Assembly: GCF_013488225.1 (NCBI RefSeq)
Contig: NZ_CP041238.1
Span: 397,501 to 461,500, forward strand
From: Sinorhizobium mexicanum
GTDB taxonomy: Bacteria > Pseudomonadota > Alphaproteobacteria > Rhizobiales > Rhizobiaceae
Direction: 5' to 3'
Length of the DNA: 64,000 nt
The notes beneath the pieces are model-generated. The model ran no database searches, was not told where the DNA came from, and saw nothing but the letters and a program-made list of their open reading frames with translations. Numbering within the stretch: the stretch's first letter is position 1; every line of letters starts with the position of its first letter. Of the stretch, positions 34,000 through 43,641 are shown one piece after another. Made by a program: the position numbers and the translations under genes.

Positions 34000-34581
34000 T
34001 CACCCCTGCCAGAATTCCATCGGCGTCCAGTCGCACGTGACGGCGCGATCCGCAAGGCGAAAAGCAAAGAGGTTGCCGCCCCCCGCCGGCTGGTCCGCGT
34101 CGCGCGCGATTGCCGCGCCGGTCATGCGACATTTGAGCAGCGTCCCGACGCCGCCATGACCGATGAAGGCGATCGGAACCGCGGGGTCATGGCGATCGAG
34201 AATATAGGAAACGGCGTTCCAGATGCGCGTCTGGGCGTCGATCGCCCGCTCCCAGCCTTTGAAGCTTTCGTTCGGATGGGCGAAAAACCAGTCGGCGGCC
34301 TCCTCGAACGCCGGTGGCGGCAGGAACCCTGTCGCGGAGCGGTCGTTCTCGCCCATCTCTTCGTCGGTCTCGACCGGGATGCCTGCCGCACGCGCCAGCA
34401 TGGCCGCGGTCTCCAGGGCTTTCGTCTCATGGCTGGATATGATGCGGCCGAGGGACCGGACCCATGGGTTCGAAGCCGCTGCGCGGGCGCGGTCCCTGCC
34501 GAGCTCGGACAATCCCCATTTCGGCACGGCGATTGCCGGGTCGATCGTAACCTGCGGATGGGTCAGATAGACGCCGAACAC
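34000..34581 (-). CDS. Histidine phosphatase family protein (atypical)
   Basis: 193 residues from the GTG at 34581 ([20 protein letters not shown]); the frame is open further into pmtA but the neighbour's stop at 34590 fixes the start. The fold is that of the phosphoglycerate-mutase/SixA superfamily: [12 protein letters not shown], then [13 protein letters not shown], an acidic EEMGENDRS loop and the second His in [11 protein letters not shown]. The usual N-terminal RHG is replaced by THP in YLTHPQV, so the first catalytic Arg is missing. It lies 8 bp after pmtA and 8 bp before pyrF. Confidence 0.82.
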   Translation of the reverse strand: MFGVYLTHPQVTIDPAIAVPKWGLSELGRDRARAAASNPWVRSLGRIISSHETKALETAAMLARAAGIPVETDEEMGENDRSATGFLPPPAFEEAADWFFAHPNESFKGWERAIDAQTRIWNAVSYILDRHDPAVPIAFIGHGGVGTLLKCRMTGAAIARDADQPAGGGNLFAFRLADRAVTCDWTPMEFWQG

Positions 34582-34589
34582 GCGACGCC

Positions 34590-35192
34590 TCAGTGCGCCT
34601 TGCGATAGACCCAGAGCTGAGCGGGCGGAATGTTGCGCACGACGAAGTCGAGATGCTGGATGCTGTAACGATCGGGCATGGCGACGACCGGCGAGAGCGC
34701 CCCATAGGAAATCTGCACGACGGGCCGTCCGACCGGGATGCGCGAAAGCAGGTCTTCGATGAGTTCTACCCGGCGGTGCATTGGAAAATTCAACAGCGGC
34801 ACCGCGGACACGACACTGTCGAACTGCCGGTCCTTCAGCGATCCGAGGGTGTGTTCGAGGTCGAACGCGTCGCCGTTGATGAACTGCACGCCGGCGAACC
34901 GGGCCTTCAGTTGGTTGAAGAAATCGGTCGAATATTCGACGGAGACCAGTTTTGCCGGCGCGATGCCGCGCTCCAGGATCGCCTTGGTGATCACGCCGGT
35001 CCCGGGGCCGAGTTCGAGCACCGGAAGGCCCGAGTGCGGATTGACCACGCTCGCCATCCGTCGCGCCGTGATCGAGGACGTTGGCAGGATCGCTCCAACG
35101 GCACGGGTGTTGTTCATCCAACCCTTGAAGAAGCGGATCTCCTCGTCGAACTTCCGACCGAACCTTTCCTTCACCTTCAAGCGCAAACTCAT
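34590..35192 (-). CDS. pmtA: Phosphatidylethanolamine N-methyltransferase
   Basis: 200 residues from the ATG at 35192 (MSLRLKVKERFGRKFDEEIR), with GAGGGGG upstream; this is the exact length of S. meliloti PmtA, so the longer open frame is not used. A class I SAM methyltransferase: motif I LELGPGTGVITKAIL (about 60). PmtA methylates PE three times to phosphatidylcholine, a main membrane lipid of rhizobia needed for normal symbiosis. It acts at the inner membrane surface. It heads the pmtA-phosphatase-pyrF run. Confidence 0.94.
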   Translation of the reverse strand: MSLRLKVKERFGRKFDEEIRFFKGWMNNTRAVGAILPTSSITARRMASVVNPHSGLPVLELGPGTGVITKAILERGIAPAKLVSVEYSTDFFNQLKARFAGVQFINGDAFDLEHTLGSLKDRQFDSVVSAVPLLNFPMHRRVELIEDLLSRIPVGRPVVQISYGALSPVVAMPDRYSIQHLDFVVRNIPPAQLWVYRKAH

Positions 35193-35367
35193 CGAACCCC
35201 CTCGAAAAATCTTTCTCATTTCGGTTGCGCGCGGCCCCGGCCGCGTTCTGATTCGGCCGGACCGCGCAAACACACGGAGCATAATGTGCTCCCATCTGCG
35301 GCAAAAACAAGTCTGTCCGCGTCTAAAAGCGACAGCTTATCAACAAGACGCGACCGCAGGTTTCATG

Positions 35368-35395
35368 AAAAACCCGCCGTCCAGTGGCGGCGGGT
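35368..35395 (-). terminator. Rho-independent terminator of dnaN
   Basis: On the minus strand, ACCCGCCGCCACTGGACGGC continues GGGTTTTT, giving a GC-rich stem of about 9-10 bp (ACCCGCCG / CGGCGGGT with the loop CCACTGGA) and a T5 run. It lies 33 bp after the dnaN stop. Clear. Confidence 0.85.
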
Positions 35396-35427
35396 CAGCT
35401 TGTTCATGCCACTGTCGAAGCGAACCC

Positions 35428-36546
35428 TTACACGCGCATCGGCATGAGGACATAGAGCGCGTCCTCGGCGGCAAGGTCACGCACCAGCGTCGGCGAGCCG
35501 GGATCGGCAAGCATGAAGACCGCATCGTTCCCGGTGAGCTGGGATGTGATATCGAGCAGGTATTTGGCATTGAAGCCGATTTCCAGAGGATCGTTTTCAT
35601 AGCCGACCGGCAGCTCTTCCGTAGCGCTGCCTGAATCCGGATTGTTGACGGTCAGCGTCATCTGTCCTTCGGTGAGCGCGAGTTTCACCGCGCGGCCGCG
35701 CTCGGAGGAAATGGTCGAGACGCGATCGACGGCCTGGGCAAAGGACTGGCAATCGACGCGCAGTTCCTTCTCGTTATTGGCCGGGATCACCCGCTGGTAG
35801 TCAGGGAAGGTGCCATCGATCAGTTTCGAGGTCATGATGATCGAGCCGATCGTCAAGCGGATCTTGGCGTCCGAGACCTCGACCGTGACGACGATGTCGG
35901 GATTGTCGAGCAGCTTCTGCAACTCGCTGACGGTCTTGCGCGGAATGATGATGCCCGGCATGCCTTCGGAACCCGCCGGAGCCTCGACATCGGCGCGGGC
36001 AAGGCGATGGCCGTCGGTCGCAACTGCGCGCAGCTTCAGCTGTCCCTTGTTCTCGACCGTGTGCATGAAAATGCCGTTGAGATAGTAGCGGGTCTCCTCC
36101 GTCGAGATCGCGAACTGCGTCCGGTCGATCAGCATCTTGAGGTCCGTCGCCTTCAGCCGGAAGGAATGCGAGAAGCTTCCGGCCGTCAGATCCGGGAAAT
36201 CCGATTGCGGCAGGCACTGCAGCGAAAACTTCGAGCGGCCGGAGGCAACCGTCATCGCCGTGCCCTCGGCATTGGTCGCAAGCAGCACTTCCGCCCCGTC
36301 CGGGAGCTTGCGGACGATATCGTAGAGGAGATGCGCCGGAACGGTGGTGGCGCCCGCCTGTTCCACCTGCGCCGGCGTCGCCTCGGTGATCTCGAGATCG
36401 AGGTCGGTTGCCTTCATCTCGAGGCTCGCTCCATCGGAGCGCAGCAGCACGTTCGAGAGGATCGGGATCGTGTTTCGCCGTTCGACCACGCGGTGAACAT
36501 GGTTCAGCGATTTCAGGAGATTGGACCGCTCGAGAGTAATGCGCAT
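35428..36546 (-). CDS. dnaN: DNA polymerase III subunit beta (sliding clamp)
   Basis: 372 residues, normal length. The three clamp domains are visible: start MRITLERSNLLKSLNHVHRV, middle FSLQCLPQSDFPDL, and the C-terminal GFNAKYLLDI, ending PMRV. The ring-shaped dimer tethers DNA polymerase III to DNA. The gene here is away from dnaA, as in other rhizobia. It is transcribed alone, with a strong terminator after it, and is divergent from rsmI across a 270-bp gap that contains no gene. Confidence 0.97.
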   Translation of the reverse strand: MRITLERSNLLKSLNHVHRVVERRNTIPILSNVLLRSDGASLEMKATDLDLEITEATPAQVEQAGATTVPAHLLYDIVRKLPDGAEVLLATNAEGTAMTVASGRSKFSLQCLPQSDFPDLTAGSFSHSFRLKATDLKMLIDRTQFAISTEETRYYLNGIFMHTVENKGQLKLRAVATDGHRLARADVEAPAGSEGMPGIIIPRKTVSELQKLLDNPDIVVTVEVSDAKIRLTIGSIIMTSKLIDGTFPDYQRVIPANNEKELRVDCQSFAQAVDRVSTISSERGRAVKLALTEGQMTLTVNNPDSGSATEELPVGYENDPLEIGFNAKYLLDITSQLTGNDAVFMLADPGSPTLVRDLAAEDALYVLMPMRV

Positions 36547-36816
36547 GGGATGCTACCGCTTTCAACCATTGCCCGGCGGGCGAACCCGCCGCGGCGTCAA
36601 CTGCGAGTGTCCCGGCCGATCGGCCGGAAGGATGTGGACGGGCAAAATGGCAGAAAGAGAGCCGCAAAAGCAAGGGGTTTCGCCGGGAGTTTCCCCAATT
36701 GCACAAGGGGACGGCCGCGACCCGTCCTTGCCTCACGCCATCAGCTCGCTCATAAAGGCTGAAGCCGGCATGACGGATATAGGCGGCGGGAAGATAAGCA
36801 ATTGGAAAAGCACGAA

Positions 36817-37731
36817 ATGGCCGCAGCGGCGGATAGGGAGAAACAGCGCGGCTACCGGCTGCACAATGCGACCATACCGGCCCGCCCGCTGGAGCCGGCG
36901 CTCTATCTCGTCGCAACGCCGATCGGCAATCTCGCCGATATCACTCTCAGGGCCCTGGAGACGCTCGCAGGCGCCGACGTTCTCGCCTGCGAGGACACGC
37001 GTGTCACCCGCGTGCTGCTCGATCGCTACGGCATCGTCAATCGTCCCTTCGCCTATCACGAACACAATGCCGACGAGGCCGGCCCGCGGCTGCTTTCGGC
37101 GCTCGCCGAGGGCAAGTCGGTGGCGCTCGTTTCCGATGCCGGCACGCCGCTTGTCTCCGATCCCGGCTATCGCCTGGCGCAGCACGCGATTGAGGCCGGC
37201 CACCGCGTCGTGCCGATCCCCGGTCCTTCCGCGCCGCTTGCGGCCCTTGTCGGCTCGGGGCTTCCGAGCGATGCTTTCCTTTTTGCCGGCTTCCTGCCGG
37301 TGAAGGACAAGGCGAAGCGTGATCGCATCAGCGAGCTTGCCGCCGTGCCCGCGACGCTGCTCTTCTTCGAGTCGCCGCACCGGATCGCGGCAACGGTTGC
37401 CGCTGCTGCCGACGTGCTCGGCTCGGAAAGAAAAGCGGCCGTCTGCCGCGAGCTGACTAAGACCTTCGAGGAGTTCCGCCGCGGCACCCTCGGCGAACTC
37501 CGCGCCTTCTACGCCGATGGCGCGAACGTCAAGGGCGAAATCGTTCTTGTCGTCGGTCCGCCGGATGCGAAGCCGGTTCCAAAGGAGACGGATGTGGACG
37601 CTCTCTTGAGCGCGCTTGCGCAGGACATGCCGATGGGCAAGGCGGCGACCGAAGCTGCCCGGCGCACCGGCCTGCCCCGCAAGGCACTCTATGACCGGCT
37701 TCTCGCTCGCAAGGAACGCGATGAAGGTTGA
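36817..37731 (+). CDS. rsmI: 16S rRNA (cytidine(1402)-2'-O)-methyltransferase
   Basis: 304 residues from the ATG at 36817 ([18 protein letters not shown]); a TTG at 36802 adds five residues. RsmI 2'-O-methylates C1402 in the 16S rRNA decoding centre. The tetrapyrrole-methylase fold shows [19 protein letters not shown] (about 28-46), [16 protein letters not shown], and [11 protein letters not shown], plus FFESPHRI. The stop overlaps the start of yraN (ATGAAGGTTGA), so the genes are coupled, a common arrangement. Confidence 0.95.
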   Translation: MAAAADREKQRGYRLHNATIPARPLEPALYLVATPIGNLADITLRALETLAGADVLACEDTRVTRVLLDRYGIVNRPFAYHEHNADEAGPRLLSALAEGKSVALVSDAGTPLVSDPGYRLAQHAIEAGHRVVPIPGPSAPLAALVGSGLPSDAFLFAGFLPVKDKAKRDRISELAAVPATLLFFESPHRIAATVAAAADVLGSERKAAVCRELTKTFEEFRRGTLGELRAFYADGANVKGEIVLVVGPPDAKPVPKETDVDALLSALAQDMPMGKAATEAARRTGLPRKALYDRLLARKERDEG

Positions 37732-38089
37732 GCCGCCGGACCGTCGCAGGCTGAAGGCGTTGAAGCGCGGTCACGTCGCCGAATACCGCGCGGCGCTCTG
37801 CCTGATCCTCAAAGGCTATCGCATTGTGGCAATGCGTTACCGCACCAGGCTCGGCGAGATCGACATCATCGCCCGTCGAGGTGATCTCGTCGCCTGCGTC
37901 GAGGTGAAGGCTCGCCGCGGCTTTGACGAGGCGGTCTTCGCCGTCTCCGATACGGCGCAACGGCGGATCAGGGCCGCGAGCGATATCTGGCTGGCGCGCC
38001 AGGCGGATTTCCACCGTCTCTCCGTTCGCTACGATATTGTTGCCGTTACCCCTTGGCATTGGCCGCGACATCTGCCGGATGCATTTTGA
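37721..38089 (+). CDS. yraN: YraN/UPF0102 family putative endonuclease
   Basis: 122 residues from the ATG at 37721, which overlaps the rsmI stop. The restriction-endonuclease-like fold carries the family's metal-site pattern: [17 protein letters not shown], then [23 protein letters not shown] with the Asp, and Glu-x-Lys (EVK). The family is widespread, usually next to rsmI, and its nuclease activity is predicted rather than proven. The longer open frame upstream lies inside rsmI and is not used. Confidence 0.93.
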   Translation: MKVEPPDRRRLKALKRGHVAEYRAALCLILKGYRIVAMRYRTRLGEIDIIARRGDLVACVEVKARRGFDEAVFAVSDTAQRRIRAASDIWLARQADFHRLSVRYDIVAVTPWHWPRHLPDAF

Positions 38090-38119
38090 CTGCCGCGCAT
38101 TTTGACCAAACGGGCAAAT

Positions 38120-38159
38120 TTGTAATCGTTCCGACACAAAAGCGTTACCTGCCTGTCAT
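38120..38159 (+). promoter_or_regulatory. Phased Pho-box-like array upstream of ugpB
   Basis: Four 7-mers start at 38120, 38131, 38142 and 38153, exactly 11 bp apart: TTGTAAT, CCGACAC, GCGTTAC and CTGTCAT. The last is a perfect PhoB half-site and the first two each match it 4-5 of 7; GCGTTAC is weak. PhoB binds tandem half-sites with 11-bp phasing, and ugp operons belong to the Pho regulon. The array ends 54 bp before ugpB. Confidence 0.6.
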
Positions 38160-38213
38160 CGAAGCTCACTAGTCCACTGCCATTCCTAACGAAGGTGGAG
38201 AGGGCAATCGACC

Positions 38214-39530
38214 ATGATCAGGAACTTCATCACTGCCGGTTTCATGCTGGCGCTTTCGGCATCCTCCTCGCTCGCAGCGACCGAAATCACTTGGTGGCAT
38301 GCCATGGGCGCCGAGCTCGGGCAGAAGCTCGAGTCGATCGCTACGAAGTTCAATGAAAGCCAGACCGACTATGTTGTGAAGCCGGTCTACAAAGGGACTT
38401 ATCCCGAGACGCTGACGGCGACGATCGCCGCCTTCCGCGCCGGCCAGCAACCGGCCATCGTGCAGGTCTTCGAAGTCGGCACGGGAACGATGATGGCTGC
38501 CAATGGTGCGGTCTATCCGGTCTACAAGCTGATGGCCGATCAGGGCGAGACCTTCGATCCCAAATCCTTCATCGCACCGGTCGTCGGTTATTATACCGAT
38601 ACCGAGGGCAACATCCTTTCGATGCCGTTCAACTCCTCGACGCCGATCCTTTACTACAACAAGGACGTGTTCAAGAAGGCCGGTCTCGACCCCGAAGTCG
38701 CCCCGAAGACCTGGGCCGAAGTCGAGGATTTCTCCCGCAAGATCGTCACCTCCGGCGCGGCGAAATGCGGCTTCACCAGCGCCTGGATCACCTGGATCCA
38801 GACAGAAAACCTCTCCGCCATCCACGACCAGCCGTTCGGCACGCTGGAAAACGGGTTCGGCGGCACCGGGACGGAATTCACCTTCAACGGCCCGGTCCAG
38901 GTCAAGCATTGGGGCAACCTGAAGAAATGGGCGGACGAAGGCCTCTTCCAGTACGGCGGCCCGGGCGGCGGTGATGATGCCGCCACGAAGTTCTACGCGC
39001 AGGAATGCGCCATGACGATGAATTCCTCGGCCGGCCGCGCCGGCGTCATCAAGAACGCCAAGGACTTCACGCCCGGTTTCGCGCCGCTTCCCTACTACGA
39101 CGACGTGACGAAGGAGCCGAAGAATTCAATCATCGGCGGCGCGACGCTCTGGGTTCTGAACGGTCAGAGCGACGACGTCTACAAGGGGGTCGCGAAGTTC
39201 TTCACCTATCTGTCGCAGCCGGAGCTCCAGGCCGATTGGCATCAGTTCACGGGCTATCTGCCGATCACCAATGCAGCTTACGAGCTCGGCGAGAAGCAGG
39301 GCTACTACGAGAAGAACCCGGGGTCGGACATCGCGATCCAGCAGATCACCCGCGGCACGCCGTCGGTAAACTCGAAGGGCGTACGCTTCGGTAACCTCAC
39401 GCAGGCACGCGCCATCCTCGACGAGGAGTTCCAGGCGCTGCTCGCCGGCACCAAGACCGCCCAGCAGGCGCTCGATTCCGCCGTCCAGCGCGGCAACGAA
39501 CTTCTGCGCGAGTTCGAAGCGGCCAACTAA
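38214..39530 (+). CDS. ugpB: sn-Glycerol-3-phosphate ABC transporter, substrate-binding protein
   Basis: 438 residues, normal length for UgpB. The Sec signal peptide is MIRNFITAGFMLALSASSSL, cut after LAA. The mature protein begins TEITWWHAMGAELGQKLESI, the family hallmark, with GTYPETLTATIAAFRAGQQP and FNSSTPILYYN in the G3P-binding cleft. It is the periplasmic receptor for G3P and glycerophosphodiesters. It is first in ugpBAEC and preceded by Pho-box-like sites, so it is probably phosphate-starvation inducible. Confidence 0.97.
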   Translation: MIRNFITAGFMLALSASSSLAATEITWWHAMGAELGQKLESIATKFNESQTDYVVKPVYKGTYPETLTATIAAFRAGQQPAIVQVFEVGTGTMMAANGAVYPVYKLMADQGETFDPKSFIAPVVGYYTDTEGNILSMPFNSSTPILYYNKDVFKKAGLDPEVAPKTWAEVEDFSRKIVTSGAAKCGFTSAWITWIQTENLSAIHDQPFGTLENGFGGTGTEFTFNGPVQVKHWGNLKKWADEGLFQYGGPGGGDDAATKFYAQECAMTMNSSAGRAGVIKNAKDFTPGFAPLPYYDDVTKEPKNSIIGGATLWVLNGQSDDVYKGVAKFFTYLSQPELQADWHQFTGYLPITNAAYELGEKQGYYEKNPGSDIAIQQITRGTPSVNSKGVRFGNLTQARAILDEEFQALLAGTKTAQQALDSAVQRGNELLREFEAAN

Positions 39531-39605
39531 GGTTGCGCTTGCCAAGGGAAAGCCGACGATACCGCCGGCTTTTCGCCTTTTGGCGGGACGAAGCGAAAGA
39601 CTACG

Positions 39606-40490
39606 ATGGACACGAAACGCACGATCTTTCCAAACCCGGTGCTGCCCTATCTGCTTCTGGCGCCTCAGCTCGTCATTACGCTCTTGTTCTTCATCTGGCC
39701 TGCGGGGCAGGCGGTGAAATCCTCGTTCGAGCGGGAGGATCCCTTCGGGTTATCGGCGAGCTTCGTCGGCTTTCAGCATTATGTGCGGCTTCTCAACGAT
39801 CCACTCTATCTCGACTCGCTCGCGCGGACGGCCGTCTTCGCCGTCGCCGTGACCGCGCTTTCGATGGCCTTCGGTCTCGCCCTCGCGGTGGCAGTCAATC
39901 GCCTGGTGAGAAGTGGACGCGTCTATACGACGCTTCTCGTCTGGCCCTATGCGGTGGCGCCGGTGATTGCCGGCCTGCTATGGTGGTTCCTGTTCAATTC
40001 GACGACCGGCGTGCTTGCCTATTTCCTCGGCCAGCTCGGCATCCGGTGGGATCACAATCTGAACGGCACGCATGCGATGATCCTGATCATCATCGCCGCC
40101 GCCTGGAAGCAGGTTTCCTACAATTTCCTCTTCTTCCTCGCCGGTCTTCAATCCGTGCCGCATTCGCTGATCGAGGCTGCCGCGATCGATGGCTCCGGCC
40201 CGGTCAAGCGGTTCTTCACCATCGTCCTGCCGCTCCTGTCGCCGACCACCTTTTTTCTCTTCATCGTCAACGTCAACTACACGATGTTCGATACGTTCGG
40301 CATCGTCGACGCCACGACGGCGGGCGGCCCGGCCCAGGCGACCAATATCCTCGTCTACAAGGTCTATAACGACGGATATCTCGGCCTCAATCTCGGCTCG
40401 TCCTCGGCGCAGTCGGTGCTTCTGATGTTGATCGTCGTGGTGCTCACCGTCATCCAGTTCCGCTATGTCGAGCGGCGCGTGCAATATTGA
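39606..40490 (+). CDS. ugpA: sn-Glycerol-3-phosphate ABC transporter permease UgpA
   Basis: 294 residues with six membrane segments. The permease EAA loop reads SLIEAAAIDGSGPVKRFFTI (about residues 188-207), the contact with the UgpC ATPase. The start MDTKRTIFPNPVLPYLLLAP is family-typical. It pairs with UgpE to form the membrane channel. It lies 75 bp after ugpB, the longest gap in the operon, and 10 bp before ugpE. Confidence 0.96.
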   Translation: MDTKRTIFPNPVLPYLLLAPQLVITLLFFIWPAGQAVKSSFEREDPFGLSASFVGFQHYVRLLNDPLYLDSLARTAVFAVAVTALSMAFGLALAVAVNRLVRSGRVYTTLLVWPYAVAPVIAGLLWWFLFNSTTGVLAYFLGQLGIRWDHNLNGTHAMILIIIAAAWKQVSYNFLFFLAGLQSVPHSLIEAAAIDGSGPVKRFFTIVLPLLSPTTFFLFIVNVNYTMFDTFGIVDATTAGGPAQATNILVYKVYNDGYLGLNLGSSSAQSVLLMLIVVVLTVIQFRYVERRVQY

Positions 40491-40500
40491 GGCGATGGCG

Positions 40501-41349
40501 ATGGTCGAAAACCGCCCGTTTCTCACCTTCCTGACGCATCTGGTCCTGATCGCCGGCGTCGTGATCGTTGCCTTTCCTGTCTATGTCGCCTTCATCGCGT
40601 CCACCCGCACACGCGAGGTGCTGGTAGGCGGCATGATTCCGCTCCTGCCGGGTGGCCACCTGATCGAAAACTACACGGAAGTGCTGAGCGCAAGCTCGGC
40701 CGCCAACGGCCTGCCGTCCTACACGCTGATGGCGCTGAATTCGCTTTGCATGGCGCTGATCATCACCTGTGGCAAGATCGCGATTTCAATCCTCTCGGCC
40801 TTTGCCATCGTCTATTTCCGCTTCCGTTTCCGGCTGCTCGCCTTCTGGATCATCTTCATCACGTTGATGCTTCCAGTCGAGGTACGCATCATCCCGACCT
40901 ACAAGGTGGTTGCAGACCTCGGCATGCTGAATTCCTATCCCGGCCTCACGGTGCCGCTGATCGCTTCGGCGACCGCCACCTTCCTGTTCCGGCAATTCTT
41001 CATGACGGTGCCGGACGAACTCATGGAGGCCGCGCGCGTCGATGGGTCGGGCCCGCTCAAGTTCTTCCGCGATATCCTGCTGCCCCTGAGCCGGACCAAT
41101 ATCGCCGCCCTCTGCGTCATCCTCTTCATCTACGGCTGGATCCAGTATCTCTGGCCGCTGCTGGTCACCACCGATCCCGGCTACTACACGCTGATGATGG
41201 GGCTGAAGCGCATGGTCGCCGTCCAGGACGGCGAGGTCCAGTGGCACCTGGTCATGGCCGGCGCCATCCTTGCGATGCTGCCGCCCGTTCTCGTCGTCAT
41301 CCTCATGCAGCGCCTCTTCATCCGGGGCCTCACCGAAACGGAGAAGTGA
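40501..41349 (+). CDS. ugpE: sn-Glycerol-3-phosphate ABC transporter permease UgpE
   Basis: 282 residues from the ATG at 40501, giving [20 protein letters not shown], which matches the E. coli UgpE start (MIENRPWLT) better than the ATG at 40495; GAGG lies 8 bases upstream. Six membrane segments. The EAA loop is [20 protein letters not shown]. It forms the transport pore with UgpA. The stop is one base before the ugpC start. Confidence 0.95.
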   Translation: MVENRPFLTFLTHLVLIAGVVIVAFPVYVAFIASTRTREVLVGGMIPLLPGGHLIENYTEVLSASSAANGLPSYTLMALNSLCMALIITCGKIAISILSAFAIVYFRFRFRLLAFWIIFITLMLPVEVRIIPTYKVVADLGMLNSYPGLTVPLIASATATFLFRQFFMTVPDELMEAARVDGSGPLKFFRDILLPLSRTNIAALCVILFIYGWIQYLWPLLVTTDPGYYTLMMGLKRMVAVQDGEVQWHLVMAGAILAMLPPVLVVILMQRLFIRGLTETEK

Positions 41350-41350
41350 C

Positions 41351-42469
41351 ATGGCCGCTATCGAAATCAGCGACGTCCGCAAGATCTATGCTGGCGGCGT
41401 CGAGGCGGTGAAATCCGTCTCGATCAATATCGCCGACGGCGAGTTCATCGTGCTGGTCGGCCCGTCTGGCTGCGGCAAGTCCACGCTGTTGCGCATGGTC
41501 GCGGGACTGGAGACGATCAGCGCCGGCACCGTGTCGATCGGCGGCCGCGTCGTGAATGCAATAGAGCCGGCCGAGCGCGATATCGCCATGGTCTTCCAGA
41601 ACTACGCGCTCTATCCGCACATGACGGTCTACGAAAACCTCGCCTATGGCCTGAAGAACCGCAAGACGCCGAAGGCCGAGATCGAGGCGCGTGTCGCCGA
41701 GGCGGCGCGCATGCTTGAGATCGAGCCTTATCTCGACCGCAAGCCGCGGGCGCTTTCCGGCGGTCAACGCCAGCGCGTCGCCATGGGACGGGCGATCGTC
41801 CGCAAGCCCGCCGCCTTCCTCTTTGACGAACCGCTGTCGAACCTCGATGCAAAGCTCCGGGTGTCCATGCGCGGCGAGATCAAGCGGCTGCAGAAGCGCC
41901 TCGGGACCACCTCGCTCTATGTTACGCACGACCAGCTCGAGGCGATGACGCTTGCCGATCGCCTCGTCGTCTTGAACGGTGGCCGGATCGAACAGATCGG
42001 CCGCCCGCTCGATGTCTATCACACACCGGCCTCGACCTTCGTCGCGAGCTTCATCGGCTCGCCGGCGATGAACCTCGTCAAGGGCGTTCTCGACGGCGGC
42101 CGGCTCCAGATCGGCGCGCAGTCGATCGACCTCGGTGATCGGGCGCCGTCGAGCGGATCGGTAACCGTTGGCTTGCGCGCGGAGGACCTGCGTCTCGCAA
42201 GCGTCGGCGAGCAGGCTCTTCTCTTCCGGGTCGACTACGTCGAGGAACTGGGAGCGCAACGCCTCGTTCACGGCGCAATCGACGATCATATTGTCACCGT
42301 CGCGCTTGCGCCGGAGACACCACTTTCGGCCAGTCTCGCCATTACCATCGCGCCCGAGCGCTTGCATTTCTTCGCGCCGGACGACGGCAGGAGGCTCGGC
42401 GAACCGAAATCGGCAACGGGCAACGCGTCGACCACGGCGCGAACCATAAGCCTGGAACCAGTACTGTGA
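41351..42469 (+). CDS. ugpC: sn-Glycerol-3-phosphate ABC transporter ATP-binding protein
   Basis: 372 residues from the ATG at 41351 ([20 protein letters not shown]). Walker A is [16 protein letters not shown] (about 37-52), the signature is [15 protein letters not shown] (about 135), Walker B is [11 protein letters not shown], and the C-terminal TOBE-like regulatory domain (about 240-372) is complete. It powers UgpAE. The final TGA overlaps the GTG of the next gene (GTGA), so the hydrolase downstream is translationally coupled to the transporter. Confidence 0.96.
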   Translation: MAAIEISDVRKIYAGGVEAVKSVSINIADGEFIVLVGPSGCGKSTLLRMVAGLETISAGTVSIGGRVVNAIEPAERDIAMVFQNYALYPHMTVYENLAYGLKNRKTPKAEIEARVAEAARMLEIEPYLDRKPRALSGGQRQRVAMGRAIVRKPAAFLFDEPLSNLDAKLRVSMRGEIKRLQKRLGTTSLYVTHDQLEAMTLADRLVVLNGGRIEQIGRPLDVYHTPASTFVASFIGSPAMNLVKGVLDGGRLQIGAQSIDLGDRAPSSGSVTVGLRAEDLRLASVGEQALLFRVDYVEELGAQRLVHGAIDDHIVTVALAPETPLSASLAITIAPERLHFFAPDDGRRLGEPKSATGNASTTARTISLEPVL

Positions 42470-43458
42470 TTGAATCGACCGCGGCAAGGCTTGCCGTACC
42501 TTCGCAGGAGGCGCGGACGGGTTTTGCCCGGACCGAGCGCACAGTTGCCGCCCACGACGCCATCATGGGTAGGCTCGAGACAATGAATACGATCGAGATC
42601 GGCGGCGCGCCGCCCGTGCGAGGGCCGCTTGCCTTTCCGCTCTGCGTCGCGGCATGGAATCTTGAACGCTGTCTGTTCGCCAGGGAGAGCGCCGCCCGTC
42701 TTCGCGCCACCGGCGCCTCGCTTGTTCTGCTTTCGGAGATGGACAACGGCATGGCGCGCACCGGCCAGCGGCATCCGACCGCTGAGATCGCCGCCGCGCT
42801 CTCCATGCAATATGCTTACGGGGTCGAATTCATCGAACTCGGACTGGGCTCCGACGAGGAGCGCGAATTCTGCAAGGACGACTTCAACGAGAAGGGCTTC
42901 CACGGCAATGCGTTGTTGTCGGCGACGTTGCTTGCCCGCCCGTTCATGCTACGGCTCTGGGGCGAGAGGCCGTGGTTCACGAACGGCGGCGACCAGCCGC
43001 GTATTGGCGAGCGCCTTGCCATCGGTGCCATGATCGAGACCCCAGCGGGCCCTTTCGTCGCGGTTTCGACCCATCTCGAAAGCGCCGCTAAGCCCGCCTA
43101 CCGCGAGCGGCAGGCCAAGGAACTGATCGAGGCGCTGGATGTGGCATTTCCGGGGCTCCCGATCCTGATCGGCGGCGATCTCAATACCGGCAATCACGCC
43201 GGCGGCGACTTCGAGGCCGAGGGGCTGTTTGCGATGAGCGCCGCGCGCGGCTTTACGCGGCACGGCGGTCCGATCGGTGGCATGACGACGCGCCCGAGCC
43301 TCATCACCCGCCGGCCGAAGCGGGCCATGAAATACGACTGGTTTCTCTCGCGCGGCTTGAGGATCGGTGAGAGCCGGATCATTCATTCCCTCGATCCTTC
43401 GGGCCGGCCGCTGTCCGACCACGACCTCATCACCTGTGTCGTTGAGGGCTTCGAATAG
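42466..43458 (+). CDS. Endonuclease/exonuclease/phosphatase (EEP) family hydrolase, fifth gene of the ugp unit
   Basis: 330 residues from the GTG at 42466, overlapping the ugpC stop by 4 bases. The EEP fold is shown by [10 protein letters not shown] (about 60-70), LLSEMDNGM with the metal-binding Glu, [10 protein letters not shown] (about 200), GGDLNTGNH (about 240) and the C-terminal SDHDLITC. These residues form the Mg2+ site of DNase I-like phosphodiesterases. Coupling to a G3P/glycerophosphodiester transporter suggests it acts on a phosphodiester or phosphate ester, not DNA; this is inference. No signal peptide, so cytoplasmic. Confidence 0.85.
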   Translation: MIESTAARLAVPSQEARTGFARTERTVAAHDAIMGRLETMNTIEIGGAPPVRGPLAFPLCVAAWNLERCLFARESAARLRATGASLVLLSEMDNGMARTGQRHPTAEIAAALSMQYAYGVEFIELGLGSDEEREFCKDDFNEKGFHGNALLSATLLARPFMLRLWGERPWFTNGGDQPRIGERLAIGAMIETPAGPFVAVSTHLESAAKPAYRERQAKELIEALDVAFPGLPILIGGDLNTGNHAGGDFEAEGLFAMSAARGFTRHGGPIGGMTTRPSLITRRPKRAMKYDWFLSRGLRIGESRIIHSLDPSGRPLSDHDLITCVVEGFE

Positions 43459-43535
43459 CGTCCAGAACGCGTGTGACGATGACGCATCGAGGTGGAGCGT
43501 GTCTCGCGCTTTCTTGGAGGCCCCGCCACGCATTT

Positions 43536-43550
43536 GTTCTATTATTGTTC
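43536..43550. promoter_or_regulatory. LexA (SOS) box upstream of comM
   Basis: GTTCTATTATTGTTC is an exact GTTC-N7-GTTC match to the alphaproteobacterial LexA motif. It lies 91 bp before the comM start, in a gap (43459-43641) with no other gene. Confidence 0.7.
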
Positions 43551-43641
43551 TTGTTTTTGAGCGCAGTCCGTGCAAGATTTGATGCTGCAACCGGCGGCGG
43601 TTGTGGCGGCGCAAATGCGGCCGCCGTGACTAGGGGGCGTT

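Noticed and set aside
34000..35310. 436-residue fusion protein spanning the phosphatase and pmtA region
   Set aside because: The frame only happens to stay open through pmtA. A GTG start at 34581, 8 bp after pmtA, gives a complete phosphatase-fold protein.
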